DNA of 51,963 nt, taken from the NCBI GenBank assembly GCA_016930435.1, contig JAFGGQ010000165.1:1-51963 (forward strand), given 5' to 3'. The translations under genes were made by a program, and so were the position numbers. Shown here piece by piece: positions 44,501 through 51,963 of the stretch. The DNA is from a bacterium. GTDB lineage: Bacteria > UBP14 > UBA6098 > JAFGQG01. Within the stretch, counting starts at the first letter, position 1. Each line of letters opens with the position of its first letter. Under the pieces are notes generated by a model. It made no database searches, had not been told where the DNA came from, and worked only from the letters and a program-made list of their open reading frames with translations.

Positions 44501-47500
44501 GTATCAAGGTTATGTGGTTCGCAGAGGTCGGGGTCGTCGGCTGCATGGAGACACAAGCGCAGGGAATCGCCTCCCCTTAAGATAATACCGCTGCGGCAAA
44601 GGTCAAAACTGTAATTCATACCGTCCCAGAATACCGCAGGGGAACCGGTGCTGAAACTGAATGTGTCCGCATTGAGAATAATGCTCCATTCCGCCAGTCC
44701 GGAAAAAGAATCGGCAATTTGAAATTCGATAACAGGACATACGGTTGTAAGGGTATCCCCGGCACCGGGACTCAGCGCGCTCATAAATGGGGGGCTAAGG
44801 TCGATATAAAAACTCCATGAATAGGGCGCTGCCTCCAAAGGATTGCCCAGTACATCCTCGGCCTCCAGAAGCCGGATGTGAAGGGTTTCACCGTCCGTCC
44901 AGGTCAGGGACGGGCTGAAGAACAGGGTATCTCCAATAAAGGTTAGTTCGGCATCGGTGATATGGAATAATCCGGCGTTTACCTGGAGTTCGATAGTACG
45001 GCTCTCTACCCCCTCCGGGTCTTCCAGCACCAAATAAAATCCCTGGTCATTGCAAGCGCTGTAAATGCCCGTCGCCGGAAAATGGGAGGTTACTATCGGG
45101 CCGCCCCGGGCAATATAGAATTGCCAGCAAGTATCCAGCGCATTCGGGTCACACAGTTGGGGTTGGTCAAATGCCTGCACGCAGACAAGTATAGTATCCC
45201 CGCCGGAGAATTCCAGCCCGGCTAAATCGCAATCAAAATAGTAGCCGGAATCTGTACGGTTAAAAAAGGATTCGCCCAGATCATATTCACTATGATTAAT
45301 CGATAAAAGAGCGGACTCGGCCATTACACCGCTGATATCGTCGATTAACTCAAAACTGAGCAAGGGAGAGATCGAGGTGATAACCTCCCCGGTTCCGGGC
45401 CAGTTGTTTATCATTACCGGTGGCGACAGGTCTATGATCAGGTCCCAGCTATAATAATCATCGAGAGCATTGCCGAGAGAATCATACGCATATAAATAGT
45501 AAATAACAGTATCGGCATCGCGAAAGAATCCGGCAGCAGGCTGAAAGAGCAATGTACCGCTGTCCCAATGGAGGAAGGGGGAAAGTATGCTGAAGCTTCC
45601 GTAATCATCGATGTTCAAGATAATGGACTCGGAATCGATGCCGTGAGAAACCGGGTTATCAGCGATTGAAATGCGCAGTGCCTGGTTACTGCAAGCGCTG
45701 ATTGCCCCGACATCCGGGAAGAGCAGTTCTGCATAAGGGCCCAAAAGGTCAACATAGAATCGGTAGCAGTACTCCCCCAGATTCGGTTCGCAGAGGTCCG
45801 GCAGGTCATATATACCCAGGCAGATTGTCACGGTATCATTGTGTGATAAGGGCCTGCTTGCCGAAATATAATATGTGATTGTAAGCTCACTATAGTCCCG
45901 GGATAATGAAAGGGATTCGGCAGGCACCTCAACGCCGTTAATTAAGAAGTATTCAATGCTATCGCTGATCCCGGCAATAGAATCGGTCAGGGTCAGTGAG
46001 ATACGTGGAAGGCTATCGGCGATTACAGAGTTCTCCAGAGGGTTATTAACGATCACCGGTGGATCAAGGTCGATCAGCACTTCGATGTAGGGATGGTCCA
46101 TCAGCGGATTACCATAAAGATCGTTCGCGCTTAACAACATAGCCCGAACAGTATCCCCGCTGTTCCATGGGCTGGAGGGCGTAAAAATCAGGGAGTCGCC
46201 CCGCCACAAAAGCTCCGGATCAGATACCCGGAATATATCCCCGTTTACCTCCAGCCGTATTGTGGAATCCATAATGCCATCCGTATCATGGATAAAGAAC
46301 ACCAAATGCTGATAGGGACATCCGGAGACCAAACCGGGTTCCGGGAAGAGTGCTCGGGCCTCCGGGCCCTGAAGGGTAACATATATGCTCCAGCAGGTAT
46401 CTATACGATTCGGTGCGCATTCATCCGGAACATCCTCCCCGTGAATGCAGACTGATACGGATTCTCCATCGAAGAATTCACGGGCCAATATCTCAGTATT
46501 CAGCGTGAAGTGGGGTGCGGCCCAGGTTACACCCGGGCTGTAAATATAGAAATTTGTACTGTTAATGGTCAACACTGTTTGATAGGATCCCAATCCGCAG
46601 CCGCTATCGGCGATATTGAAGGAGAATTCCGGGAAGCTTGTGGTTACCAGACCTTCGGGTTCGCAGTTCCAGATCACGGGCGGATCGAAATCGATATAGA
46701 AGCTCCAGCTCAATCCGGCTGCGGAGGTGTTCCCGTAAATATCGGAGACCTCCAGCATGATTACTATCACGGTATCCAATGCTGCCCATAAAGCCGGTCC
46801 CGGGTCGAAGACCAGCGTATCGCCATGAAGGCTTAAAGAGCTCATACTGAGGTTGAAATTGACCCCGTTAACCTGGAGGTTGATACTGGTAGTATCCAGA
46901 GGTGATGGATCCTGTATGAGCAGGCGGATCTGTTCGTTCCGGCAAGCGCTGTAGATATAGGGTTCTGGCGCCAACCGCGTGATTACGGGGCCCCGGTAAT
47001 CAACATAGAATTGCCAGCATAGGGCTTCCCGTATATCGTTGGGGCCGCAATAAACCGCTGCTACATTGTCCGCGGCATGTAGCACACAAACCCTTGTAGT
47101 ATCCCCGTCAGGCAGCAGTATCCCGGCGCTGTCCGGGTGAAAATGCCAGTGTCCGTCGCTGTAAAATACCCCTGCATCAGAGGTGGTATATATGCCCTCA
47201 TTTATCTGAACTACTATGGTAGCAGGGTCCACCCCGGAAGGGTCGTCTGACAGATCGAAGCTGATACTCTGAGTGGAGTCCAGGATGAGAGAACCGCCAG
47301 GCGGATAGGTATTAAAAATATGGGGTGGAAGAAGGTCCATTACGAAACCGGAACTTATTCCATGTACCATTTCACAGCCATCGATATCATCGGCCTGAAG
47401 GAGAGTAAAGGTTACCGTATCCCCATGTCCGAATGGTGTAGCCGGTTGAAAGAAAAGCGTATCGGGGTCGAACCACATATTTGCGGGATAACGGTAATTG

Positions 47501-48732
47501 ATACCGTTCACTCTCAGCCGTATAGAGAGTGTATCGATCCATACATCAGAGGCCAGGACAATGCTTATGATCTGTCTGTCGCAGGCCACGAATACTCCTT
47601 CCGGAGTGGGTCTGATCAGGCGGGGGACCGGGCCGGAGCATTCGCATAAAGGCATTACCAGTTCGCCTTCGAACTGTGCGCCGCAATCCTTGTAGTTCAG
47701 GTAATCCAGGCAGCGTATCAAGAATGTATCTGCCCAGGTAGCCCCCGGTTCAGGCTGAGTGGGAAAGGCGGTATGATAATCGAAATCCTGACCGGAAAGG
47801 ATTATCCGGCCTTCTTCGTCGTCGCAATCCTTATCCAGAGCCAGTATTGAGGCATAAGAGGGGGCAAGGGGCATCACTGTAAGAACATTGTAAGCGGGGT
47901 GCCAACTGGTGAAATAGGTATGACAGGAGATATTCCAGTGAGATATCCGGTCATCATTAAGGTCATTTCCTCCGCCTATACCATCAGCGCCGGTAATAAT
48001 TATATGGCTGGCATCTAAAACCCGGTTGACGTCATAATCCAATCCGATATCGGTAACCGGCAGGGGTACCCAATCGAAGCGTCCGGTGCGCAATTGTCCG
48101 CTAACCAGGATACGGCCGCCATCCCGCCACCAGTCTTCTATATCAGCGGCCCGGGCCAGAAGGGCATTATGCGTTTCATTGGACATGTGCCAACCGACAA
48201 AAAGAATGCCATAATCGTTCAGATCGACGCCATAAAAAGCGGCAGGGGTTACTATGGTGTAATCATAATCAACGATATCAAGCGCTAAATGGGTATATCC
48301 GTCGGGGGAATCAAGAAGGAGTATCCGATTATTGATGATGCTGGAAACCCCTCCGACCTGAATGGTATATTCAATTGTTTCCCCGGCGCAAACCCGTTCA
48401 GAATAGATGCGCCAATTTGCCCCCCTTTGTACCCCCGGATACATATTGCCAATATACCTGGGATTATCCCCGCTATCCACATAGGCGCAGGCCGTATGGA
48501 GCTCAAGCAGAAAATAGACATCACGGAAAGTCCATGGGGAGATGTTTCTCACCGTTACCCCGAAATCGAAGGGATTAGGATAAAAATCGGGGCCCACGCA
48601 AAAAACGCTGTCATAAATCACGTTAATGCTGAAATCGGTGGGTGGCAGCGCCTGGGGTGAACCTTCCCGGGGCAGGGCAAATATCAGCAGCATCAAGATC
48701 AGTAAAAAAATGTCCCTATTAACTCTATTCAT
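41515..48732 (-). CDS. Giant secreted protein with nine paired Ig-like repeats and a gliding-type C-terminal domain
   Basis: From the ATG at 48732 the protein has 2405 residues; a TTG six codons earlier also keeps the frame. A signal peptide (RDIFLLILMLLIFALP) leads to an N-terminal domain. Within it, about residues 150-320 look like a GATase1/ThuA-type fold (NDYGILFVGWHMS, GGRILVSGQ, GRIILSGQDF). Nine tandem dimodular repeats follow (about 370-2304), about 215 residues per pair. Each A module has one Cys (SAC-like) and each B module three, C-x9-C-x7-C in six of nine. The C-terminal domain, NPFTPNGDNYND to the end, matches the gliding-motility/type IX sorting style. A cell-surface adhesin-like role is inferred. 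The 901-residue gene diverges from its promoter. Confidence 0.9.
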   Translation of the reverse strand: MNRVNRDIFLLILMLLIFALPREGSPQALPPTDFSINVIYDSVFCVGPDFYPNPFDFGVTVRNISPWTFRDVYFLLELHTACAYVDSGDNPRYIGNMYPGVQRGANWRIYSERVCAGETIEYTIQVGGVSSIINNRILLLDSPDGYTHLALDIVDYDYTIVTPAAFYGVDLNDYGILFVGWHMSNETHNALLARAADIEDWWRDGGRILVSGQLRTGRFDWVPLPVTDIGLDYDVNRVLDASHIIITGADGIGGGNDLNDDRISHWNISCHTYFTSWHPAYNVLTVMPLAPSYASILALDKDCDDEEGRIILSGQDFDYHTAFPTQPEPGATWADTFLIRCLDYLNYKDCGAQFEGELVMPLCECSGPVPRLIRPTPEGVFVACDRQIISIVLASDVWIDTLSIRLRVNGINYRYPANMWFDPDTLFFQPATPFGHGDTVTFTLLQADDIDGCEMVHGISSGFVMDLLPPHIFNTYPPGGSLILDSTQSISFDLSDDPSGVDPATIVVQINEGIYTTSDAGVFYSDGHWHFHPDSAGILLPDGDTTRVCVLHAADNVAAVYCGPNDIREALCWQFYVDYRGPVITRLAPEPYIYSACRNEQIRLLIQDPSPLDTTSINLQVNGVNFNLSMSSLSLHGDTLVFDPGPALWAALDTVIVIMLEVSDIYGNTSAAGLSWSFYIDFDPPVIWNCEPEGLVTTSFPEFSFNIADSGCGLGSYQTVLTINSTNFYIYSPGVTWAAPHFTLNTEILAREFFDGESVSVCIHGEDVPDECAPNRIDTCWSIYVTLQGPEARALFPEPGLVSGCPYQHLVFFIHDTDGIMDSTIRLEVNGDIFRVSDPELLWRGDSLIFTPSSPWNSGDTVRAMLLSANDLYGNPLMDHPYIEVLIDLDPPVIVNNPLENSVIADSLPRISLTLTDSIAGISDSIEYFLINGVEVPAESLSLSRDYSELTITYYISASRPLSHNDTVTICLGIYDLPDLCEPNLGEYCYRFYVDLLGPYAELLFPDVGAISACSNQALRISIADNPVSHGIDSESIILNIDDYGSFSILSPFLHWDSGTLLFQPAAGFFRDADTVIYYLYAYDSLGNALDDYYSWDLIIDLSPPVMINNWPGTGEVITSISPLLSFELIDDISGVMAESALLSINHSEYDLGESFFNRTDSGYYFDCDLAGLEFSGGDTILVCVQAFDQPQLCDPNALDTCWQFYIARGGPIVTSHFPATGIYSACNDQGFYLVLEDPEGVESRTIELQVNAGLFHITDAELTFIGDTLFFSPSLTWTDGETLHIRLLEAEDVLGNPLEAAPYSWSFYIDLSPPFMSALSPGAGDTLTTVCPVIEFQIADSFSGLAEWSIILNADTFSFSTGSPAVFWDGMNYSFDLCRSGIILRGGDSLRLCLHAADDPDLCEPHNLDTCWQVFVQSGGPEAELLEPFNMAFSACDTQTIQIQLTDPNGLEDSTILLEVAGSPYSVSDEFLSYYEPLLVFRPEAGTWSDGDTIMVNLSSAEDILGNHLEAPLLFTFIMDFSPPVSWCEDPSSGSIIAELTPTVSCSLTDHLSGIDTTSITFLINRIEYRIDHPGNPISCNRNYAQFHPESVALSFSGGDTVEVCLSALDQPDYCGGNGLFTCWDFYISAGGPLASIIEPLGNSYSACAHQEIIMALFDPNGIDPGSILLQVNDIFYTVTDSVLVFEDTLLRYFPAAPFADGDTIRVILVEAADRLGNSLEASPDWEFYIDLSPPVMWGEDPANGTFADSISPEITVVLADSMSGLNPDSLVIWVDSILYLIGESGIYWNGEQLRINTTEAGLYWERGDRIEVCLRVQDRPHYCPPNQLDSCWYFFITAHAPLFELLFPLENTTSNCFDQRVGFILYSEHGIEPGSVHLQFGDTLLAGEEAAFSYPGDTVYFAPGNGFWQSSDTIRATLWSLEDTLGNTAEDTPFEWTFYFDLEAPYAENFYPPEGDTVYYSQNVITVDLQDNLLGIDPGTVLISLEGFLAVDSALSFDLYSPAISWDGITLGFDPRFVDETALGVFYTPPFDSLTGTGLHYRDCDSISVCIEAMENHPDYCEPLVLSPPNCWSFYFIDTMSVQPNDTLGPEGVMVFPTPGTITSCNDQEIRIVIYDENRLDISSIVLNVDGAYYDLTDSMLTLTQGSLLVFAPCTDYFRESGRVEVTLAEARDLAGNGLAQPLSWHFYLDFQPPEAELAFPVHQGIVEGPPKEFKFFLYDSLSGLDSSLILIILNGDSFELDHPGVFWRPTNLYQGELELSADEAGLTFLQEDTIRIVICSGDRALYCGANRSTFYCEFVVKGIYSCGIHPNPFTPNGDNYNDYVIFDYPGMFFERGNLQIYDLRGIKVREKVVGPISSIKDYNLRFWDGTDAQGNLLPEGIYIYHLEIGGKTLCNGTVVLVR
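41821..47628 (-). repeat. Nine tandem coding repeats (A+B Ig-like modules) in the giant gene
   Basis: Each unit is about 645 bp. A modules run from a Pro-rich start through ...IxLQVNG...DTLxFxP...W.DGDTV...A.D..GN...FYID..PP. B modules run through SGID..S...IN...GGDTV.VCL.A.DxPDxCEPN.LDTCW.FYI. The nine B-module endings (each with CW or CY) were counted directly. Boundaries are approximate to about 20 bases. Confidence 0.85.
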
Positions 48733-48767
48733 AATATCACCAAATATCAACTATTACCAATTCGAGA

Positions 48768-48795
48768 AATATACTAATTTTTATTGACTTGTCAA
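48768..48795 (-). promoter_or_regulatory. Promoter of the giant gene, back to back with a plus-strand -35
   Basis: On the minus strand TTGACA (48790-48795) and TATATT (48768-48773) are 16 bp apart, with the expected start near 48761 and a leader of about 29 bases. A plus-strand TTGACT (48784-48789) abuts the -35, forming the palindrome TTGACTTGTCAA. A plus-strand -10 is weaker, and another candidate lies nearer the Cys-rich gene. Confidence 0.6.
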
Positions 48796-48915
48796 TTGAA
48801 ATCACTTTGATAAAATTAATCAGTTTTTTAGCGGTGCTTTTTAAAAAATTGAATAGACAAAGATTAAAAAAAGTCTAATATTGATTATTATTCCAATTTA
48901 ACGAGGAGGAAAGAT

Positions 48916-51621
48916 ATGGGATCAAAAGCTTATTTTAGGGTATTAATTCAAATCACGCTGGTTTTTATTTTTGCATGCGGAGCACTCTGGGGACAGGATC
49001 ATGAACCACCCTGTATTAACTGGGAGTATCCCTTTATGGGGGCATATAACGTCCCTATTGACTCAACCCTGTCGCTCAGTATATGCGGATTTTGCCGGGA
49101 AGAGGAGGCCACTTGGGTGGATCCCTCCACTATCAATTTATGGCTCACGCCTACCGGGGATACCACCTTTTCACTCGACCTGGTCTTTGATTATGAGCCT
49201 GTCTGGTGCATGGGTTACAGTATCACCTTTATCCTTAATCGAACATCTGGAATCCCAGTCGGTGAAGAGGTCGAAATCTGTGTCAGCGCAATGGATTCAG
49301 CGGGTAATTTGGGCATGGATTGCATCTTCTTCACCATCGCTGATACCGGAGGCCCGGTAGATACCGTGGATACCGAACCCCCTTGCTTCTCTGAAAGCTA
49401 TCCACATTCTGGAGCAGCTAACATCCCCGTGAATACCGATGCCAATATAAACATCTGCGGAATCTGCGGGTCAACTCCTCCTACCATGGTGGATTCATCG
49501 AGTATCTTAATCGAACACTTTTTGATCACCGATACGGTACTTTCCCTGGGACTTCTGTCCCGGACCCTTGAACCCAACCGCTGCATGGGTTATTTTGTTT
49601 TTTTTGGTTTCGGGGAATCGCCATTACCTTATAATTCCAACATTATGATCTGTATTCAGGCCCGGGACATGGCATCCAATCTGGGTGAATATTGCTTCAG
49701 TTTTACCACCGAGGATTCCGGAGGGATTGCCGGACACCCCTGCGTAGAATGGCTGTACCCATCCGAAGGGGATACCGTTCTACCCGATATATCTTTACAT
49801 GTTGATATCTGCGGACTCTGCGGTGAGGATAGCCTCTATTCATCATGGATCGATTCGGCTTCTATCCTGCTCACGTACTACTATATCGCCGAGCATGAAG
49901 CGCTGGTGTTCACGGAGATAGAATGCATGGGCTATGCCGTGGAATACGACTTTTCGGGATGCACCCTGATGCCCGGCGAAGTGAATATCTGCATCAATGC
50001 CATGAATATGGATATGGTCCGGATCGTGGATTGCATCACTTTTTTTGTGAATGACACCAGCAGCGGCGACGATACTATCCCCCCCTGCGCCACCTGGAGA
50101 ATTCCGGCAGACGACAGCACCGTTTCTCCAACAACCGATCTGGTGATCGATATTTGCGGGGTGTGCGGCCCTGCCGGTCCGTCAACTATGGTTGACTCAT
50201 CATCCATCATACTTTCCCTGGAATACGATTCTGTTTTCACCGAGATCACCGGCTATTCCCTGGTTCCTATTTATTGCATGGGATATAGCGTTTACCACAA
50301 TTTCTCACGCCATCCCCTACCCTGGGATACCGATATAACCATCTGCATCCAGGTTGCCGACCTCGCCGGAAATTGGCTGGAAGAATGCCTTGATTTCCAC
50401 ACCGCTTCAGAGTCACACCCCGATTCATTGGTTACTATCATGCTTCATACCGTGGACGCCATGACCCATGAAGCCCTGCCGGGTATATTGGTATATGCCT
50501 GCCATTTTTATACCGGAAGCCTATCAGCAGCCGCCCTTAGCGGCTTGGACGGGATCACATCTCTGGAGGTCCCAGCCGGACCATATTTGCTGGGAGCCAA
50601 TGACCCCGACGGAAGATACTATCAGGAATTCTATTTCGAGGCGCACGATCCTGCCATGGCTAATGTTGTAGAGATCATTCCGGGCAGCGTGATTGACATA
50701 ACTTTCACACTGGAGACCATTACCGCCCTCTACGGGATCTCCGGCAGTATCATTGACGAAGCCCTGAATCCCGTACCGGGAGCCTTCGCCATAGTAGTAT
50801 CATCAGAAGAAGATGAGGATTGGACCAACACCGCACTCGCCGATTCCATGGGAAACTACCAGCTTTTTACACCGCCAGGGGAATACTATGTTATTGCTTT
50901 TTCACCGGGTTATATCCCTATCATCTACGATGCTGAATTCAGCTGGGAAAGCGCTACTCCCGTCATTGTAGATACTGCCCGGGTAAGCGGTATCAACTTC
51001 ATCATTTCGACATTAGATTACCTTACCGGAGATTCTTTGCGGTCCTTTATCCGGGGGGTCGTTTACGGGGATGATGATCCCCCGAGGAAATCAACGTATC
51101 CCTACATCCTTACCGGCGCCCGGGTCTATATCAAGAACATTATGAATCCTCTTGTCTGCTACGCTACCACCTTTACTGACGGTGCCGGAGAATTCCATTT
51201 TTCCGAGATACCTCTGGGGTCATATCTGCTGGCGATCGACAAGGTCTTTTATGAACCTTATGAAAGGGAAATAGAACTTACCGAAACGGGCTGGGAAGAC
51301 AACAATATAATCCTGATTAATACTACCGGAATCCAGGATGATAATATATTAGCCCCCGGGAAGTTGACATTGTTCCCAAACTATCCTAATCCTTATAATG
51401 CTTCAACGGCATTAACCTTTATTTTGCCACATGATGGCGAGGTCAGCCTGAAGGTCTATGACTTGCTTGGGAATGTGATCACTACGCTGCTTGAAGGCCG
51501 GTGTACTAAGGGTTTCTATTCGGTAAAATGGCAGCCGGATGAACTCGGCAGCGGATTGTATTTCGGGCGGCTGTCCGCAGGAGGCGAAACCAGGGCAATA
51601 CGAATCCTTTACATCAAATAG
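48916..51621 (+). CDS. Secreted Cys-rich protein with four Ig-like repeats and type IX-like sorting domain
   Basis: The 901-residue protein starts at an ATG with GAGGAGGAAAGAT. A signal peptide (about 1-26) precedes four repeats of about 115 residues (29-497). Each contains six cysteines: PPC or HPC, a CGxC pair (57/60, 181/184, 299/302, 414/417), CMGY, ICI/VxA and a final C before the last strand. Three carboxypeptidase-regulatory-like beta domains follow (about 505-600, 605-700, 708-802). The C-terminal domain (about 815-901, NYPNPYNASTALTF, then LKVYDLLGNVI) is the type A sorting style. The whole protein should be exposed on the surface. I know no homologue with this cysteine pattern. It diverges from the giant gene. 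Confidence 0.9.
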   Translation: MGSKAYFRVLIQITLVFIFACGALWGQDHEPPCINWEYPFMGAYNVPIDSTLSLSICGFCREEEATWVDPSTINLWLTPTGDTTFSLDLVFDYEPVWCMGYSITFILNRTSGIPVGEEVEICVSAMDSAGNLGMDCIFFTIADTGGPVDTVDTEPPCFSESYPHSGAANIPVNTDANINICGICGSTPPTMVDSSSILIEHFLITDTVLSLGLLSRTLEPNRCMGYFVFFGFGESPLPYNSNIMICIQARDMASNLGEYCFSFTTEDSGGIAGHPCVEWLYPSEGDTVLPDISLHVDICGLCGEDSLYSSWIDSASILLTYYYIAEHEALVFTEIECMGYAVEYDFSGCTLMPGEVNICINAMNMDMVRIVDCITFFVNDTSSGDDTIPPCATWRIPADDSTVSPTTDLVIDICGVCGPAGPSTMVDSSSIILSLEYDSVFTEITGYSLVPIYCMGYSVYHNFSRHPLPWDTDITICIQVADLAGNWLEECLDFHTASESHPDSLVTIMLHTVDAMTHEALPGILVYACHFYTGSLSAAALSGLDGITSLEVPAGPYLLGANDPDGRYYQEFYFEAHDPAMANVVEIIPGSVIDITFTLETITALYGISGSIIDEALNPVPGAFAIVVSSEEDEDWTNTALADSMGNYQLFTPPGEYYVIAFSPGYIPIIYDAEFSWESATPVIVDTARVSGINFIISTLDYLTGDSLRSFIRGVVYGDDDPPRKSTYPYILTGARVYIKNIMNPLVCYATTFTDGAGEFHFSEIPLGSYLLAIDKVFYEPYEREIELTETGWEDNNIILINTTGIQDDNILAPGKLTLFPNYPNPYNASTALTFILPHDGEVSLKVYDLLGNVITTLLEGRCTKGFYSVKWQPDELGSGLYFGRLSAGGETRAIRILYIK
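49000..50406 (+). repeat. Four tandem Cys-rich coding repeats
   Basis: Each unit is about 350 bp and encodes one module. The conserved positions are PPC, PV-type ends, DICGxCG, VDSSSI, CMGY and ICIxA..AGN...C. The pattern repeats four times, with a shorter third copy. Confidence 0.85.
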
Positions 51622-51963
51622 GGAAGGCTCTGTTTTTATGCCCATTAATACCCGGCTTTCATGTTTCTCCTGAGTTTGACAGTTAAATGCTGATTTTGGG
51701 GTTTTGGTCCTCTGAAACCCTCTAAAAATGGGGATGCTTTTTTTCTCTAAAAATGTAGTAAAAACGATTTCGCTGCAGTCTTTGTATCTCATTGATATAT
51801 AATTACTTAATTTTTACAACTATCAAACTCAGGAAAAGATAAAGCAGAATTTAGGTTCCCGGAAGGAAATACGAGTTTCGAAATGATAAATAATTTTGTT
51901 ACTATAAGTCGTAGCAAATTATGAAAATTCAAGCTGGATTTCAAAGCGAATGAATAACCTGTA
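51622..51963. other. Non-coding end of window with one mobile-element-like scar
   Basis: After the Cys-rich gene there is no open frame of protein-like composition. The last part is A/T-rich and contains the 22-nt sequence shared with the transposase remnant. I see no clear terminator hairpin after the stop at 51621. Confidence 0.6.
51833..51854 (+). repeat. Second copy of the 22-nt element end
   Basis: This copy is identical to 25185-25206 for 22 bases. The frame that ends at the shared TAA reads TTIKLRKR before the stop, weakly like the LLVKR tail of the transposase remnant. It is probably a second, more decayed copy of the same element's right end. Confidence 0.55.

Noticed and set aside
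41515-51621. The repeats in the giant and Cys-rich genes as a CRISPR or DNA-level satellite
   Set aside because: They are protein repeats with diverged DNA; no regular short repeat with spacers. No CRISPR array was seen in the window.

Overview
The window looks like a chromosomal segment of a Gram-negative, probably strictly anaerobic bacterium of the wider FCB (Fibrobacteres-Chlorobi-Bacteroidetes) assemblage, most likely an uncultivated lineage; I cannot name the phylum. The outer membrane is implied by a Kdo transferase (waaA), an LptF/LptG permease, a lipoprotein NagZ and a protein ending in a beta-barrel-like C-terminus. The FCB link comes from a PorX-type response regulator and from three secreted proteins with type IX-secretion-like C-terminal domains. 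Anaerobic, sodium-based energetics are suggested by a V/A-type ATPase with a complete Na+ site in its c-subunit, pyruvate phosphate dikinase and an Fe-S-type PurF.

Layout. 1-6028 (minus): waaA (cut by the window edge), an NAD-dependent epimerase, ppdK and purF. 6102-14183 (minus): V-type ATPase operon transcribed H-I-K-E-C-F-A-B, with its own promoter, running into purF; the subunit D gene usual after B is absent. 14277-17182 (minus): bactofilin, M23 peptidase, ParB and ParA, the last three overlapping. 17377-18231: a possible outer-membrane protein. 18792-22096 (plus): a histidine kinase and NtrC-type sigma-54 activator after a 560-bp non-coding region. 22262-24719 (minus): ispF, a methyltransferase and lipoprotein NagZ. 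24720-25485: a decayed transposase and tRNA-Glu(CUC).

25486-40202 (minus): a secreted protein of unknown function, a 920-residue GlmL/MutL-like ATPase, DUF2085, a subtilisin-like protease, tsaE, porX, a histidine kinase, serS, a stomatin-like protein, lptF/G, rnhB and rplS. 40490-41431: GDP-L-fucose synthase. 41515-51621: a divergent pair of secreted proteins, one of 2405 residues (nine paired Ig-like repeats) and one of 901 residues (four six-cysteine repeats), with a shared intergenic region. 51622-51963 has no gene but holds a 22-nt sequence also found at the transposase remnant.

How the parts fit: PorX and its kinase are candidates for controlling export of the cell-surface proteins with sorting-type C-termini (protease, giant protein, Cys-rich protein). 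The bactofilin-M23-ParAB cluster suggests linked cell-shape and chromosome-segregation functions. Several intergenic regions carry sigma-70-like promoters with the same geometry: a TTGAC-type -35, a 16-bp spacer and TATATT or TAAATT. Some long minus-strand ORFs have an ATG with a better context inside a TTG/GTG-initiated frame; I chose the ATG and say so in each case. All functions are inferred by reading the sequence; no database search was run.
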